Position numbers and translations under genes: made by a program. This document shows, in pieces, positions 17,460-25,466 of a DNA stretch of 38,090 bases (positions within the stretch are counted from its first letter, which is position 1; each line of letters opens with the position of its first letter). Under the pieces are notes generated by a model. It had not been told where the DNA came from. It made no database searches and saw only the letters and a list, made by a program, of their open reading frames with translations. Source of the DNA: Deltaproteobacteria bacterium. GTDB taxonomy: Bacteria; Desulfobacterota; Desulfobacteria; Desulfobacterales; JAFDMD01. Location: positions 1 through 38,090 of the forward strand of contig JAFDMD010000008.1 in the NCBI GenBank assembly GCA_019306185.1, written 5' to 3'.

Positions 17460-19088
17460 TTATCCCAAAATCTCTTTTAAATCCTGATCCGGCGTTGAAA
17501 TCGGAGCCAATCCGAATTTTTCTACCAAAATATTTAGAACGTTCGGAGAAACAAAAGCGGGTAGAGACGGACCCAGTTTTATATTTTTAATTCCGAGATA
17601 AAGCAGGCTTAATAAGATAGCGCACGCTTTCTGCTCATACCATGAAAGTATAAATGATAAAGGCAGATCATTTACGCCGCAATTAAACGCCTCCGCCAAC
17701 GCCAAAGCTATTTTTATGGCGGAATACGCATCGTTGCATTGTCCGATGTCAAGTAGCCTCGGTATTCCGTTTATGTCTCCGAGTTTTTTATCGAAGAAGC
17801 GGAATTTGCCGCAAGCAAGGGTTAATACTACGCAGTCCGAAGGAACTTTTTCTACAAACTCGGTATAGTAGCTTCTGCTCTGTTTTGCGCCGTCGCAGCC
17901 TCCTACAAGGAAGAAATGTTTTATTGCTTTTGTTTTAACCGCTTCTATAATTTTATCGGCTATGCTCAATACCGCGTTTCGGGCAAATCCGGTCATAACT
18001 TCGCCGGCTTCGCCATCTTCTGCAAATCCAGGCATAGATAAGGCTTTTTCTATTAAAGGCGCAAAATTCCGATCATTAAAATGCGCAACTTGGGGAAAGC
18101 CTACCAGCCCTGTGGTAAAAATCGAATCCTTATATGTATCTTTAGGCTTTTGTATGCAGTTTGTAGTCATTAATATGGAGCCGGGAAATTTGTCAAATTC
18201 TTTTGCTTGATTCTGCCACCCGGTTCCGTAATGACCGTAAAAATGAGGGTATTTTTTCAGTTTGGGATACCCATGGCACGGAAGCATTTCGCCATGAGTA
18301 TAGATGTATATTCCTTTTCCTTCGGTTTGCTTTAAGAGTTCTTCAAGGTCTTTCAGATCATGACCGGATACAAGTATCGCTTTTCCTTTTTTTGCTCCCA
18401 AAGGAACCTTTACCGGAACCGGATGACCATAAGTTCCGGTATTTGCCGCGTCAAGAATTTCCATAGCTTTTATGTTTATCTCGCCGCATTTCATACAAAG
18501 AGATAAAAGATCCTCCGCGCTTATATTTTCATTTAATGTCGCTGCAAGGGCTTCTTGTATAAAAGCAAAGATTGTTTCGTCCGTATGATCTAATATCGCG
18601 GCATGATCCGCATAAGAGGCCATCCCTTTCATTCCGTAAATCAGCAATTCGCGTAAAGATAGTATATCTTCATTTATTTTAGAATTGGATTTTATTCCTA
18701 CTTTCTCGCCCGCTTTTATAAGCGATTCTATTTCATTATCCGAGCTTGGCAAAAGCATACAAGGTTTGCATTTGCATTCTTCGGCTTCGTCCCCGAGTTT
18801 TTCTTTTAAGCTTGCTATATGGGTTTTGCATTCTTTTATAAGAGAGGCAATCTTTGCGCCATCAAAATTTACGTTGGTAAGAGTAGAAAAAAGAGCTTTG
18901 CATGTAAATATATTGATTTTGTTATCTAATATTCCTTTTTTTCTTGCTTTAATCGTCTCTACGGAAAGATTTTTTAAAGCAAAAATAAGAAGGTCCTGTA
19001 ATGCCGCGACTTCATGGGTTTTGCCGCATACGCCTATTTTTTCGCATCCTATGCCTTTTGCCGTTTGTTCGCATTGAAAACAAAACAT
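17460..19088 (-). CDS. hcp: Hybrid cluster protein (hydroxylamine reductase / NO reductase)
   Basis: A 542-residue class I hybrid cluster protein. The N-terminal [4Fe-4S] ligands are Cys3, Cys6, Cys15 and Cys21 (spacing 2, 8, 5), the anaerobe-type pattern. Hybrid 4Fe-2S-2O cluster ligands are visible: His in TYGHPVPVKV, Glu in THGEMLPCHGYP, Cys in TTNC, Cys in VGGCDG, TLACGK and IGQC, and Glu and Lys in SWYEQKACAI. The family reduces hydroxylamine in vitro; current work favours NO reduction and protein S-nitrosylation in vivo. No Hcr reductase gene is adjacent; an HD protein and a ferredoxin follow. An FNR/HcpR-type palindrome lies 164 bases upstream. AAGGAG precedes the ATG. Confidence 0.96.
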   Translation of the reverse strand: MFCFQCEQTAKGIGCEKIGVCGKTHEVAALQDLLIFALKNLSVETIKARKKGILDNKINIFTCKALFSTLTNVNFDGAKIASLIKECKTHIASLKEKLGDEAEECKCKPCMLLPSSDNEIESLIKAGEKVGIKSNSKINEDILSLRELLIYGMKGMASYADHAAILDHTDETIFAFIQEALAATLNENISAEDLLSLCMKCGEINIKAMEILDAANTGTYGHPVPVKVPLGAKKGKAILVSGHDLKDLEELLKQTEGKGIYIYTHGEMLPCHGYPKLKKYPHFYGHYGTGWQNQAKEFDKFPGSILMTTNCIQKPKDTYKDSIFTTGLVGFPQVAHFNDRNFAPLIEKALSMPGFAEDGEAGEVMTGFARNAVLSIADKIIEAVKTKAIKHFFLVGGCDGAKQSRSYYTEFVEKVPSDCVVLTLACGKFRFFDKKLGDINGIPRLLDIGQCNDAYSAIKIALALAEAFNCGVNDLPLSFILSWYEQKACAILLSLLYLGIKNIKLGPSLPAFVSPNVLNILVEKFGLAPISTPDQDLKEILG

Positions 19089-19251
19089 TTTGTTATCTCC
19101 TTTTGTTAATTTTTGTTATTTGCCTTATCGTTGAAAACTTTTGTACGTCGTTCAAACAAATAAATATGGTTTATTATGTAATACGGTTGTTTTAAGGGTT
19201 GTCTTATCTTTTGGTTTTAAAATCAGACTATATTTTTTAATCTTTTTAGTC

Positions 19252-19267
19252 TTTGACTTATGTCAAA
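19252..19267 (-). promoter_or_regulatory. FNR/HcpR-type palindrome upstream of hcp
   Basis: TTTGACTTATGTCAAA is a perfect inverted repeat, TTTGAC-N4-GTCAAA, with the half-site spacing of FNR/CRP family operators (TTGAT-N4-ATCAA for FNR; TTGAC-type half-sites are reported for HcpR-like regulators). On the minus strand a TATAGT -10 hexamer (19232-19227) follows so that the palindrome is centred about 40 bases before the predicted start, near the class II activator position of -41.5, and no good -35 box is present. This arrangement fits activation of hcp under nitrosative stress. The regulator is not in the window. Confidence 0.6.
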
Positions 19268-19295
19268 AAAGAGCGAGAATTTTCATTTTTTTATA

Positions 19296-19324
19296 TTGAC
19301 AATTATAACGAGCATATATTAATT
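19296..19324 (+). promoter_or_regulatory. Possible glnS promoter
   Basis: A perfect TTGACA at 19296-19301 is followed after 16-17 bases by ATTAAT/TTAATT (19318-19324), a poor -10. It lies about 70 bases before the glnS ATG and is the best candidate in the 302-base hcp-glnS spacer. A diverged stretch at 19128-19165 resembles part of family H. The weak -10 keeps confidence low. Confidence 0.35.
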
Positions 19325-19390
19325 GTAAACCTTTTTTGTAAATAACGATACAATTTATCACTTTTTATTAAACAATGGAATTTAAAAATT

Positions 19391-21124
19391 ATGACAGAGC
19401 CTTCGGACTTTATTAGAAATATTATAAAAGAGGATGTGGAAGCCGGAAAAAATAGCGGAGCGGTTATTACGCGATTTCCTCCGGAACCTAACGGCTATCT
19501 TCATATAGGACATGCAAAATCTATTTGCTTAAACTTCGGAATAGCCGAAGAAAACCAAGATGGCATTTGCCATTTAAGGTTTGACGATACTAATCCCGCA
19601 AAAGAGGACGTCGAGTATGTAGAGGCTATAAAATCGGATATAAAATGGCTTGGGTTTGACCCTAAAGACCGTATTTATCATGCTTCCGATTATTTTGATA
19701 AGCTTTACGAATGCGCTTTAAAGCTTATCAAGGAAGGCAAGGCTTATGTATGTAATTTAAACTTGGAGCAGATACGCGAATACAGAGGCGCTTTAACCGA
19801 GCCGGGCAAAAACAGTCCGTATAGAAACAGAAGCATAGAGGAAAACCTTGCTTTGTTTGAAGTTATGAAAAACGGAGAGAATAAAGAGGGCGAAGCGGTT
19901 TTACGAGCTAAAATAGATATGAGTTCTCCGAACCTTAACATGAGAGATCCTGTAATTTACAGGATTAAACATGACGCTCATCACAGAACAGGGAAAAAGT
20001 GGCATATATATCCTATGTATGATTTTACTCATTGTCTTTCCGATTCGTTTGAGAATATAACCCATTCTCTTTGCACTTTGGAATTTGAAGACCACAGACC
20101 TTTATACGACTGGCTTCTCGAGCAATTAAAAGCCGAATGTCATCCGAAACAGATAGAGTTTGCGAGATTAAATCTTACATATACGGTGTTAAGCAAAAGA
20201 AAGCTTAATATGCTTATGGCGGATAATTTTGTTTCCGGCTGGGACGACCCCAGAATGCCCACTATTTCAGGCATAAGAAGACGCGGTTATACTCCGGCTT
20301 CAATCAAAGATTTTTGCTCCAGAATAGGAGTCGCAAAGCGAGACAGTATTGTAGATTTGGCGCTTTTGGAGCATTGTATCAGAGAGGAGCTGAATAAGAC
20401 GACAAAAAGAGTTATGGGGGTTATAAATCCGGTAAAGGTTATAATAGATAATTATGCCGAAGGCAAAACAGAATACTTTGATTGCCCTTATCATCCGACG
20501 GATAAATCTTTTGGCTTTAGAAGGGTTCCTTTTTCTAAGGAGTTATATATAGAGCGGGAGGATTTTATGGCGGATCCTCCGAAAAAATTTTTCAGGCTTG
20601 CTCCGGGAAAAGAGGTTCGGCTTAGATACGCATATTTTATTAAATGCACGGATGCAATTTATGACGAAAACGGCGAAATAAAGGAGATTCATTGCGTATA
20701 TGATCCAAAAACCAAAGGAGGATCAGCTCCGGATGGAAGAAAGGTTAAAGGAACAATTCATTGGGTTTCCGCTGATCATGCAATTTCCACGGAGGTTCGG
20801 CTTTACAATAATTTTTTTACGGTTGCTCATCCGGACGATAAAAAAAGCGGAGCCGATTTTAGAGACTGTATAAATCCAAATTCTCTTGTAATTGTAAGGT
20901 CTGCAAAATTGGAGCCGAGTCTTGCCGATACTCTTCCTGAGGAAAGATGTCAGTTTGAGAGGTTGGGTTATTTTTGCGCTGATTTGAAGGATTCGAAAAA
21001 AGGGAAGCCTGTTTTTAACAGGACGGTTCCCCTTAAAGATACGTGGGCGAAGATGCAAAAAAAGAAAAAGTTTGGCGGACAACTTCGTAGTTTGTCCGTT
21101 TGCGTCGTTGAAAAATTTTTTTAA
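19391..21124 (+). CDS. glnS: Glutaminyl-tRNA synthetase
   Basis: A 577-residue class I synthetase. The HIGH motif is in '[20 protein letters not shown]' (residues 38-41) and the KMSKS equivalent is VLSKRKL, near residue 265; GlnRS-type '[20 protein letters not shown]' and the C-terminal anticodon-binding barrels follow. It attaches glutamine to tRNA-Gln; its presence means the Asp/Glu-tRNA amidotransferase route is not needed for Gln here. The family normally ends around the [12 protein letters not shown] segment. About 15 extra residues (from about 563, [16 protein letters not shown]) are encoded by family H repeat copy 2, which supplies the stop codon. No strong ribosome binding site is seen. 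Confidence 0.96.
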   Translation: MTEPSDFIRNIIKEDVEAGKNSGAVITRFPPEPNGYLHIGHAKSICLNFGIAEENQDGICHLRFDDTNPAKEDVEYVEAIKSDIKWLGFDPKDRIYHASDYFDKLYECALKLIKEGKAYVCNLNLEQIREYRGALTEPGKNSPYRNRSIEENLALFEVMKNGENKEGEAVLRAKIDMSSPNLNMRDPVIYRIKHDAHHRTGKKWHIYPMYDFTHCLSDSFENITHSLCTLEFEDHRPLYDWLLEQLKAECHPKQIEFARLNLTYTVLSKRKLNMLMADNFVSGWDDPRMPTISGIRRRGYTPASIKDFCSRIGVAKRDSIVDLALLEHCIREELNKTTKRVMGVINPVKVIIDNYAEGKTEYFDCPYHPTDKSFGFRRVPFSKELYIEREDFMADPPKKFFRLAPGKEVRLRYAYFIKCTDAIYDENGEIKEIHCVYDPKTKGGSAPDGRKVKGTIHWVSADHAISTEVRLYNNFFTVAHPDDKKSGADFRDCINPNSLVIVRSAKLEPSLADTLPEERCQFERLGYFCADLKDSKKGKPVFNRTVPLKDTWAKMQKKKKFGGQLRSLSVCVVEKFF

Positions 21125-21211
21125 TCCTCGAAATATTATATATATTCCTGCGGTTAAAAAAATTTTTCGCCTTGCAAACAACCAAACTACTTTGTTATCC
21201 ACACAAACTTT
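21077..21211. repeat. Hairpin repeat element, family H copy 2 (overlaps glnS end)
   Basis: A 135-base near-copy of 17115-17249: the centre TCGTTGAAAAATTTTTTTAA followed by TCCTCGAAATATTATATATATTCCTGCGGTT is identical, and the arms differ at several bases (CGTAGTTTGTCCGTTTGC against TGTAGTTTATTCGTTTGC), partly compensated in the opposite arm (CAACCAAACTAC against AAATAAACTAC). It runs over the last 48 bases of glnS and may double as its transcription terminator. Confidence 0.8.
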
Positions 21212-21236
21212 AATTATTTTTGCAATTTTGTTAAGA

Positions 21237-21621
21237 TATAGCCGAATTATAATAATTTAATTGGTAAAAGTTATGATAGTCGATGCTGAAAAACTTAATA
21301 AGGCGTAAGTGCTCAACCTGTCGGCAATAGCGGAGTTTGTTTGCTTCGCTTTTTACTTGCCGTCTCGGATTTTCGGCTTTGCTTTGTCTTAACGCAAAAC
21401 CAGCCGAAAATTGTTTCCTCGACGGCAAGAGCCGCTACGCAAATAAAACTACCGCCTTTGATAGTAATGAGTATTTCCTCTTAATATTTGCAAGAAAATG
21501 TTAAGAGTAGTATTGAACGTTTGCAAATATCTCACCTCGTTTTTCATAAAATTTGAAATAATTTTAATATATAATATGATTTTTCAGCGCCGACTATTTA
21601 AATTATAGTAATTTGGCTATA
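21237..21621. repeat. MITE-like element, family T copy 1
   Basis: A 385-base segment bounded by terminal inverted repeats: the left end TATAGCCGAATTATAATAAT continues to ATAGTCGATGCTGAAAAA, and the right end read on the other strand is TATAGCCAAATTACTATAAT continuing to ATAGTCGGCGCTGAAAAA. Inside is a hairpin-rich block (21335-21530, CTTGCCGTC...GACGGCAAG) shared with 26560-26752. No transposase is encoded; a minus-strand frame (MPSRKQFSAGFALRQSK) appears in both copies only because the DNA is repeated. Probably a non-autonomous mobile element. Confidence 0.75.
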
Positions 21622-21722
21622 ATTCGAGGCTTCCTACGATTAAAAATTTTTTGTTATTCCAAGCAAAGCGAGAATTTTTTTTTATTTCTTTTGATTCGTT
21701 CTTTATTTTTTTTACACAACCC

Positions 21723-21750
21723 TTGACATATAAAATTTTAGTTTTATTAT
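21723..21750 (+). promoter_or_regulatory. Sigma-70-type promoter of the DUF134/MinD/NifX operon
   Basis: TTGACA (21723-21728), a 16-base spacer and TATTAT (21745-21750) form the best promoter-like sequence in the accessory half of the window. The predicted start, about 21757, lies inside a perfect palindrome, and the ATG of the DUF134 gene is about 30 bases further on. Confidence 0.7.
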
Positions 21751-21751
21751 A

Positions 21752-21769
21752 TATGAGCATATGCTCATA
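21752..21769 (+). promoter_or_regulatory. Perfect 18-base palindromic operator TATGAGCATATGCTCATA
   Basis: The sequence equals its own reverse complement over all 18 bases. It begins one base after the -10 hexamer and covers the predicted transcription start, a position that suits repression. The first gene downstream encodes a DUF134-type helix-turn-helix protein, so autoregulation is the simplest inference. No second copy was seen in the window. Confidence 0.7.
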
Positions 21770-21785
21770 ACTTTTATGGAGATTT

Positions 21786-22457
21786 ATGAGACCTAAAAAA
21801 GACAGATGCGTAAAATTTAATCCCGGAGTTACATATTTTAAGCCTCGAGGAATACCCCTTGTAAAGCTTCGCGAAGCTACTTTAACCGTAAGCGGCTTGG
21901 AAGCTTTGCGTTTAGCGGACGCGTTGGGAATGTCTCATGAGGAGGCCGGTAAAAGTATGAAGGTATCCCGAGCTATTTTCGGAAGAATTTTAGAAAAAGC
22001 AAGAAAGAATGTCGCTGAAGCGTTGCTTTTCGGAAAGGCGATAAAGATAGAAGGCGGCACATATGAACTGCATACAGGAGAAAATATAATGATGAAAGCA
22101 ATGATATTATGCGACGATAAAAAAGTTTTGTCCGAGCTTGCTATAACGTTAGAAGAAAATAATATTGATATTGAATGGGCAAAAACCGGCGAATTGGCTC
22201 TTTCTATGATTGTAGAACAAAAAATTGACCTCCTAATAACATACGAATCATTGAAGGATATGACCGGTATTGAGTTGGTTAAGAAGGTGGTTTTAATTAA
22301 TCCTATGATAAATTGCGTTATAGCAAGCAAGCTTTCTTCCAAAGATTTTCATGAAGCGACCGAAGGACTCGGGGTTCTTATGCGGCTGCCTCTTTCGCCG
22401 TCTAAAGAGGATGCGGAAAAGCTTTTATCTCATTTAAATAAGGCGTTGGGGAAATAA
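21786..22457 (+). CDS. DUF134 (UPF0251) DNA-binding protein fused to a degenerate receiver domain
   Basis: A 223-residue protein. Residues 1-95 are a DUF134/UPF0251 domain with a sigma-70-region-4-like helix-turn-helix: 'LTVSGLEALRLADALGMSHE' then EAGKSMKVSRAIFGRILEKARK. Residues 103-223 look like a CheY receiver: the acidic pair Asp110-Asp111 and DMTGIELVKKV are present, but the phosphoacceptor Asp position is Tyr153 (DLLITY) and the conserved Lys before the LP turn is Leu, so phosphorylation is unlikely. Met102 (22089) is preceded by AGGAG at 8 bases and could be an internal start for a free receiver. DUF134 proteins are usually fused or linked to NifX-type domains; NifX genes lie downstream. 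Likely an operon regulator. Confidence 0.75.
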   Translation: MRPKKDRCVKFNPGVTYFKPRGIPLVKLREATLTVSGLEALRLADALGMSHEEAGKSMKVSRAIFGRILEKARKNVAEALLFGKAIKIEGGTYELHTGENIMMKAMILCDDKKVLSELAITLEENNIDIEWAKTGELALSMIVEQKIDLLITYESLKDMTGIELVKKVVLINPMINCVIASKLSSKDFHEATEGLGVLMRLPLSPSKEDAEKLLSHLNKALGK

Positions 22458-22536
22458 ATTTTTTTTCAACGCATAAAACGGATAAAATATAATATTAGCC
22501 AAAGGGTTTTAAACGGACGAATAAGGTATAAAAATT

Positions 22537-23397
22537 ATGATTATCAGTATAGCGAGCGGAAAAGGCGGAACTGGGAAAACTACCATCGCTACCAATCTTG
22601 CTTTTTCCCTTAAAGCCGATGCTGTTTTGTTGGATTGCGACGTAGAGGCGCCTAATTCTCATCTTTTTTTAAATCCGAAATTTGAAAAAACGGAGACTGT
22701 TTATACGCCGGTTCCTGAAATTGACTTTGAAAAATGCACATTATGCGGGAAATGCGCTGAAATATGCAGATTTAATTCTATAGCGGTATTGCCGGAGAAG
22801 GTTTTGACGTTTCCGGAGCTGTGTCATAGCTGCGGCGGATGTTTTGAAGTTTGTCCCGAAAATGCCGTTTCGGAAGCGAAACGGGAGTTAGGGACTATAG
22901 GAAGCGGATATTGCGGAGATATTTTTTTTGTTAACGGACGGATACGAGTGGGCGAAGCTATGGCTCCGCCTTTAATAAAAAAGGTAAAAAGTTATATAGA
23001 TAAAAGAAAAATTAATATTATAGACGCTCCGCCAGGAACTTCATGCCCTGTTATGACGGCTATGAAAAATACCGATTTTGTTCTTTTGGTAACGGAGCCG
23101 ACCCCTTTCGGATTGCACGACCTTACGCTTGCCGTAGAGGCGGTAAAGGTTTTAAATATTCCCTGCGGACTTGTAATTAATAGAGCGGATATGGGGGATA
23201 GCAGAGTAAAAGATTATGCCGAAGATAATAATATACCGATTTTGATGGAGATACCTTTTGATCGCAAAATAGCCGAAATATATTCAAGAGGAGAACTTAT
23301 AGTATCGGCTATGCCGAAATTTAAAGAGAAATTTGTAGAATTATACCATTCTATTGCGGAAATTGTTAAAAGGAGTAAAAAAGGATGCGCGAATTAG
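22537..23397 (+). CDS. MinD/Mrp-family ATPase with inserted 2[4Fe-4S] ferredoxin domain (first copy)
   Basis: A 286-residue P-loop ATPase. The deviant Walker A is SGKGGTGKTT at residues 7-16, and the Walker B-like segment is IIDAPPGTSCPV. A two-cluster ferredoxin domain is inserted at about residues 60-115: Cys67, 70, 73, 77 and Cys96, 99, 102, 106. In Desulfovibrio vulgaris similar paired ATPases are encoded with the NifX-type orange protein and belong to the ORP complex; they are thought to act in Fe-S or metal-cluster handling. It overlaps the second ATPase gene by 13 bases, so the two are probably translated together, perhaps as a heterodimer. Confidence 0.88.
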   Translation: MIISIASGKGGTGKTTIATNLAFSLKADAVLLDCDVEAPNSHLFLNPKFEKTETVYTPVPEIDFEKCTLCGKCAEICRFNSIAVLPEKVLTFPELCHSCGGCFEVCPENAVSEAKRELGTIGSGYCGDIFFVNGRIRVGEAMAPPLIKKVKSYIDKRKINIIDAPPGTSCPVMTAMKNTDFVLLVTEPTPFGLHDLTLAVEAVKVLNIPCGLVINRADMGDSRVKDYAEDNNIPILMEIPFDRKIAEIYSRGELIVSAMPKFKEKFVELYHSIAEIVKRSKKGCAN

Positions 23398-24293
23398 TAG
23401 TTTTAAGCGGAAAAGGCGGAACAGGCAAAACAAGTCTTACGGCGGCGTTTGCATCCTTTGCAAAGAATAAAATATTATGCGACGCCGATGTCGACGCGGC
23501 AGACCTTCATCTTTTAACAAGTCCCGATATAAAGCAAAAACAGGATTTTAAAGGAGGCGGAATAGCCGTAATTAACCCGAATAAATGCAGCGAATGCGGA
23601 ATATGCAGGCAGTTATGTAGATTTGACGCCATAAAGGAAAATTATGAAGTTATGGAGGGGGAATGCGAAGGCTGCGGGGTATGCGTAGATTTTTGTCCTG
23701 AAAAAGCTATTGATTTTCCTATTCAAACATGCGGCGAATGGTATATATCAGATACTCGTTTCGGCGAAATGGTTCATGCAAGGCTTGGAATAGCCGAAGA
23801 AAACTCCGGCAAGCTTGTAACGCTGGCAAGGCAAGAAGCAAAAAAACTATCCGAAAAAAGGAACTTGGATTTAATTATTACAGACGGGCCGCCGGGCATA
23901 GGCTGCCCCGTAATAGCTTCGTTAAGCGGGGCTTCCGCAATTTTAATTGTTACGGAGCCTACGGTTTCCGGTTTGCACGATATGGAAAGGGTAGCCGACC
24001 TTGCTTCTCATTTTAATATTTCCGGAATGATATGTATTAATAAATATGATCTTAATATTGAAAAAGCGCTGGAGATAGAAGAGGCGGGTAAAAAAAGAAA
24101 TATTCCGGTAGTGGGAAAAATACCTTTTGACCCTATTTTTACTTACGCAATGGTTGCCGGAAAAACCGTATGCGAATATAATGATAAATCGAAAACCGTA
24201 AAAGAGATTAAAGCGGTTTGGGAAAGAATAATATCTTCGCCTGCTATGAATAGCAAAGGGATATTAGATTTTAATAATATAATAAGGAGGTAG
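23385..24293 (+). CDS. MinD/Mrp-family ATPase with inserted 2[4Fe-4S] ferredoxin domain (second copy)
   Basis: A 302-residue paralogue of the preceding gene. Walker A is SGKGGTGKTS (residues 8-17) and the Walker B-like segment is IITDGPPGIGCPV. The ferredoxin insert carries Cys68, 71, 74, 78 and Cys94, 97, 100, 104. The CP pair in both Walker B regions (APPGTSCPV and GPPGIGCPV) resembles the Cys-Pro found in cluster-carrying Mrp/Nbp35-type ATPases, though those use CxxC elsewhere. It overlaps the first copy by 13 bases; the Gly-rich small gene begins 2 bases after its stop. Confidence 0.88.
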   Translation: MRELVVLSGKGGTGKTSLTAAFASFAKNKILCDADVDAADLHLLTSPDIKQKQDFKGGGIAVINPNKCSECGICRQLCRFDAIKENYEVMEGECEGCGVCVDFCPEKAIDFPIQTCGEWYISDTRFGEMVHARLGIAEENSGKLVTLARQEAKKLSEKRNLDLIITDGPPGIGCPVIASLSGASAILIVTEPTVSGLHDMERVADLASHFNISGMICINKYDLNIEKALEIEEAGKKRNIPVVGKIPFDPIFTYAMVAGKTVCEYNDKSKTVKEIKAVWERIISSPAMNSKGILDFNNIIRR

Positions 24294-24295
24294 TT

Positions 24296-24475
24296 ATGCC
24301 GAGACAAGACGGAACAGGACCGAACGGCAAAGGAAGACCCGGAAGGGGGTTAGGCGGATGCGGAAAAAATAATGCATCCGATAGCTCCGTAGCCGAAGGC
24401 GCAAAACCGCAACGCGGGCAAGGAGCGGGGCGAGGCGGCTGCAGACGGGGAAGCATAAACGGCGCCAATAGATAG
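24296..24475 (+). CDS. Small Gly/Arg-rich protein of the DUF5320-like type
   Basis: A 59-residue frame with ATG two bases after the second ATPase stop and AAGGAGG 6 bases upstream, one of the strongest sites in the region. It begins MPRQDGTGPNGKGRPGRGLG and has only two cysteines (22 and 49). The opening MPRxDGTGPxGxGRxxGRGLGxC is the signature of short proteins (DUF5320 and relatives) encoded beside NifX and Mrp-type genes in anaerobes. Function is unknown; a scaffold or metal-related role has been assumed only from neighbours. Its base composition is clearly more GC-rich than the surroundings because of Gly and Arg codons. Confidence 0.75.
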   Translation: MPRQDGTGPNGKGRPGRGLGGCGKNNASDSSVAEGAKPQRGQGAGRGGCRRGSINGANR

Positions 24476-24582
24476 ATTTGCGAGGCGTAAAAGGATAATT
24501 ATAAAGAGGGTAAATTTTATAATTGTTTTTAAAGAGGCATTTATTAGGCTATCCGATATGCTATGATTAATAGGGAAATTTA

Positions 24583-24607
24583 AGGGGGGTTGCATGTTAC
24601 CCCCCCT
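24583..24607. terminator. G/C hairpin between the Gly-rich gene and first NifX gene
   Basis: AGGGGGG at 24583-24589 pairs with CCCCCCT at 24601-24607 across an 11-base loop. The stem is strong, but the following sequence (AACCTTATAATTTTGC) has no real T-run. It may attenuate transcription between the ATPase half and the NifX half of the cluster, or be a processing site in the 213-base gap. Confidence 0.35.
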
Positions 24608-24688
24608 AACCTTATAATTTTGCAATTATCGTCATATTAATCGGTTAATTTTTTTATTAAAATAAAGAAAACGGAGTTTATAAAAATT

Positions 24689-25072
24689 ATGAAAAACGGA
24701 AGAATAGCGGTTCCTTCAAACGGGCAAGGAGGAATCAACGGCGAAAGAGCGGGACATTTCGGGCATTGCGAAGTATTTACTTTAATAGACATGGCGGACG
24801 GTAAAATCGAAAAGATTTCGATACTGCCGAATCAGGAGCATGTGCAGGGCGGATGTATGGTTCCCGTCAACTTGTTAGCTCAAAACAAGGTGAACGCATT
24901 GATAGTCGGAGGCATAGGGATGCGCCCGCTTGCGGGATTTAGGCAAGTAGGCATAGAGGTATATCATGACGACCAACGGATTGAAATAAAACCGGTAGTA
25001 GAGGATTTTATATCCGGCAAATTGCCTCTTATATCCGATAATCAGGTATGCGGAGGCGGGGGCGGAGCTTAA
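24689..25072 (+). CDS. NifX/NifB-type dinitrogenase Fe-Mo cofactor biosynthesis domain protein (first)
   Basis: A 127-residue single-domain protein of the Pfam 'dinitrogenase iron-molybdenum cofactor biosynthesis' family. The family pattern is seen in 'RAGHFGHCEVFTLIDMADGK' and in ALIVGGIGMRPLAGFRQVGIEVY. It ends with a Cys followed by a Gly run (CGGGGGA), as in many relatives. Such proteins can bind Mo-Cu-S or Fe-Mo-S clusters, for example orange protein. No nitrogenase genes are in view, so a nitrogen fixation role is unlikely. ACGGAG lies before the start. It is part of the DUF134/MinD cluster. Confidence 0.88.
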   Translation: MKNGRIAVPSNGQGGINGERAGHFGHCEVFTLIDMADGKIEKISILPNQEHVQGGCMVPVNLLAQNKVNALIVGGIGMRPLAGFRQVGIEVYHDDQRIEIKPVVEDFISGKLPLISDNQVCGGGGGA

Positions 25073-25097
25073 TATATAAGCGCGAAAGGGATAAGAT

Positions 25098-25457
25098 ATG
25101 AAGATAGCAATTAGCTCAAAAGGTAAAGATATTAATTCCGAAGTCGATCCGAGATTCGGAAGAGCCGCTTATATACTTATAATAGATTCCGAAACTTTGG
25201 AATTGGAAGCCGTTGATAATTCGAATAATGCAAACGCTTTTAAAGGAGCCGGAATTCAAGCCGCCTCTATGGTTAGCAATAAAAAAGCGGAAGTTTTGCT
25301 TACCGGTTTTTGCGGACCAAAAGCTTTTGATGTTCTTAAAGCGGCAAAAATAAAAATAGCGGATAACATAAGCGGCATTGTTAAAGATGCGGTTTTAAAG
25401 TTTAATAACGGCGAAGTTAAATTTGCAGATTCTGCAAATGCGCAAGAACATTGGTAA
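25098..25457 (+). CDS. NifX/NifB-type domain protein (second)
   Basis: A 119-residue paralogue in the same family. It starts MKIAISSKGKDINSEVDPRF and shows the conserved SxxDPRFGRAxYxxIID N-terminal pattern, then GAGIQAASMVSNKKAEVLLT and a GFCGPKAFDVLKAA segment. It is closer to the orange-protein subfamily than its neighbour because of the DPRFGR motif. It lies 25 bases behind the first copy. It could carry a metal-sulfur cluster transferred by the two ATPases; that role is inference from the ORP-like gene set. Confidence 0.88.
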   Translation: MKIAISSKGKDINSEVDPRFGRAAYILIIDSETLELEAVDNSNNANAFKGAGIQAASMVSNKKAEVLLTGFCGPKAFDVLKAAKIKIADNISGIVKDAVLKFNNGEVKFADSANAQEHW

Positions 25458-25466
25458 GATCAAGAT

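Noticed and set aside
21231-21428. Minus-strand frame MPSRKQFSAGFALRQSK, seen again at 26468-26653
   Set aside because: Both frames lie in family T repeat interiors; differences between copies change amino acids freely and there is no ribosome binding site. The similarity is due to repeated DNA.
24689-25457. Nitrogen fixation locus
   Set aside because: The NifX-type domains are small stand-alone proteins of the orange-protein kind, and no nifH, nifD, nifK, nifE or nifN gene is present.
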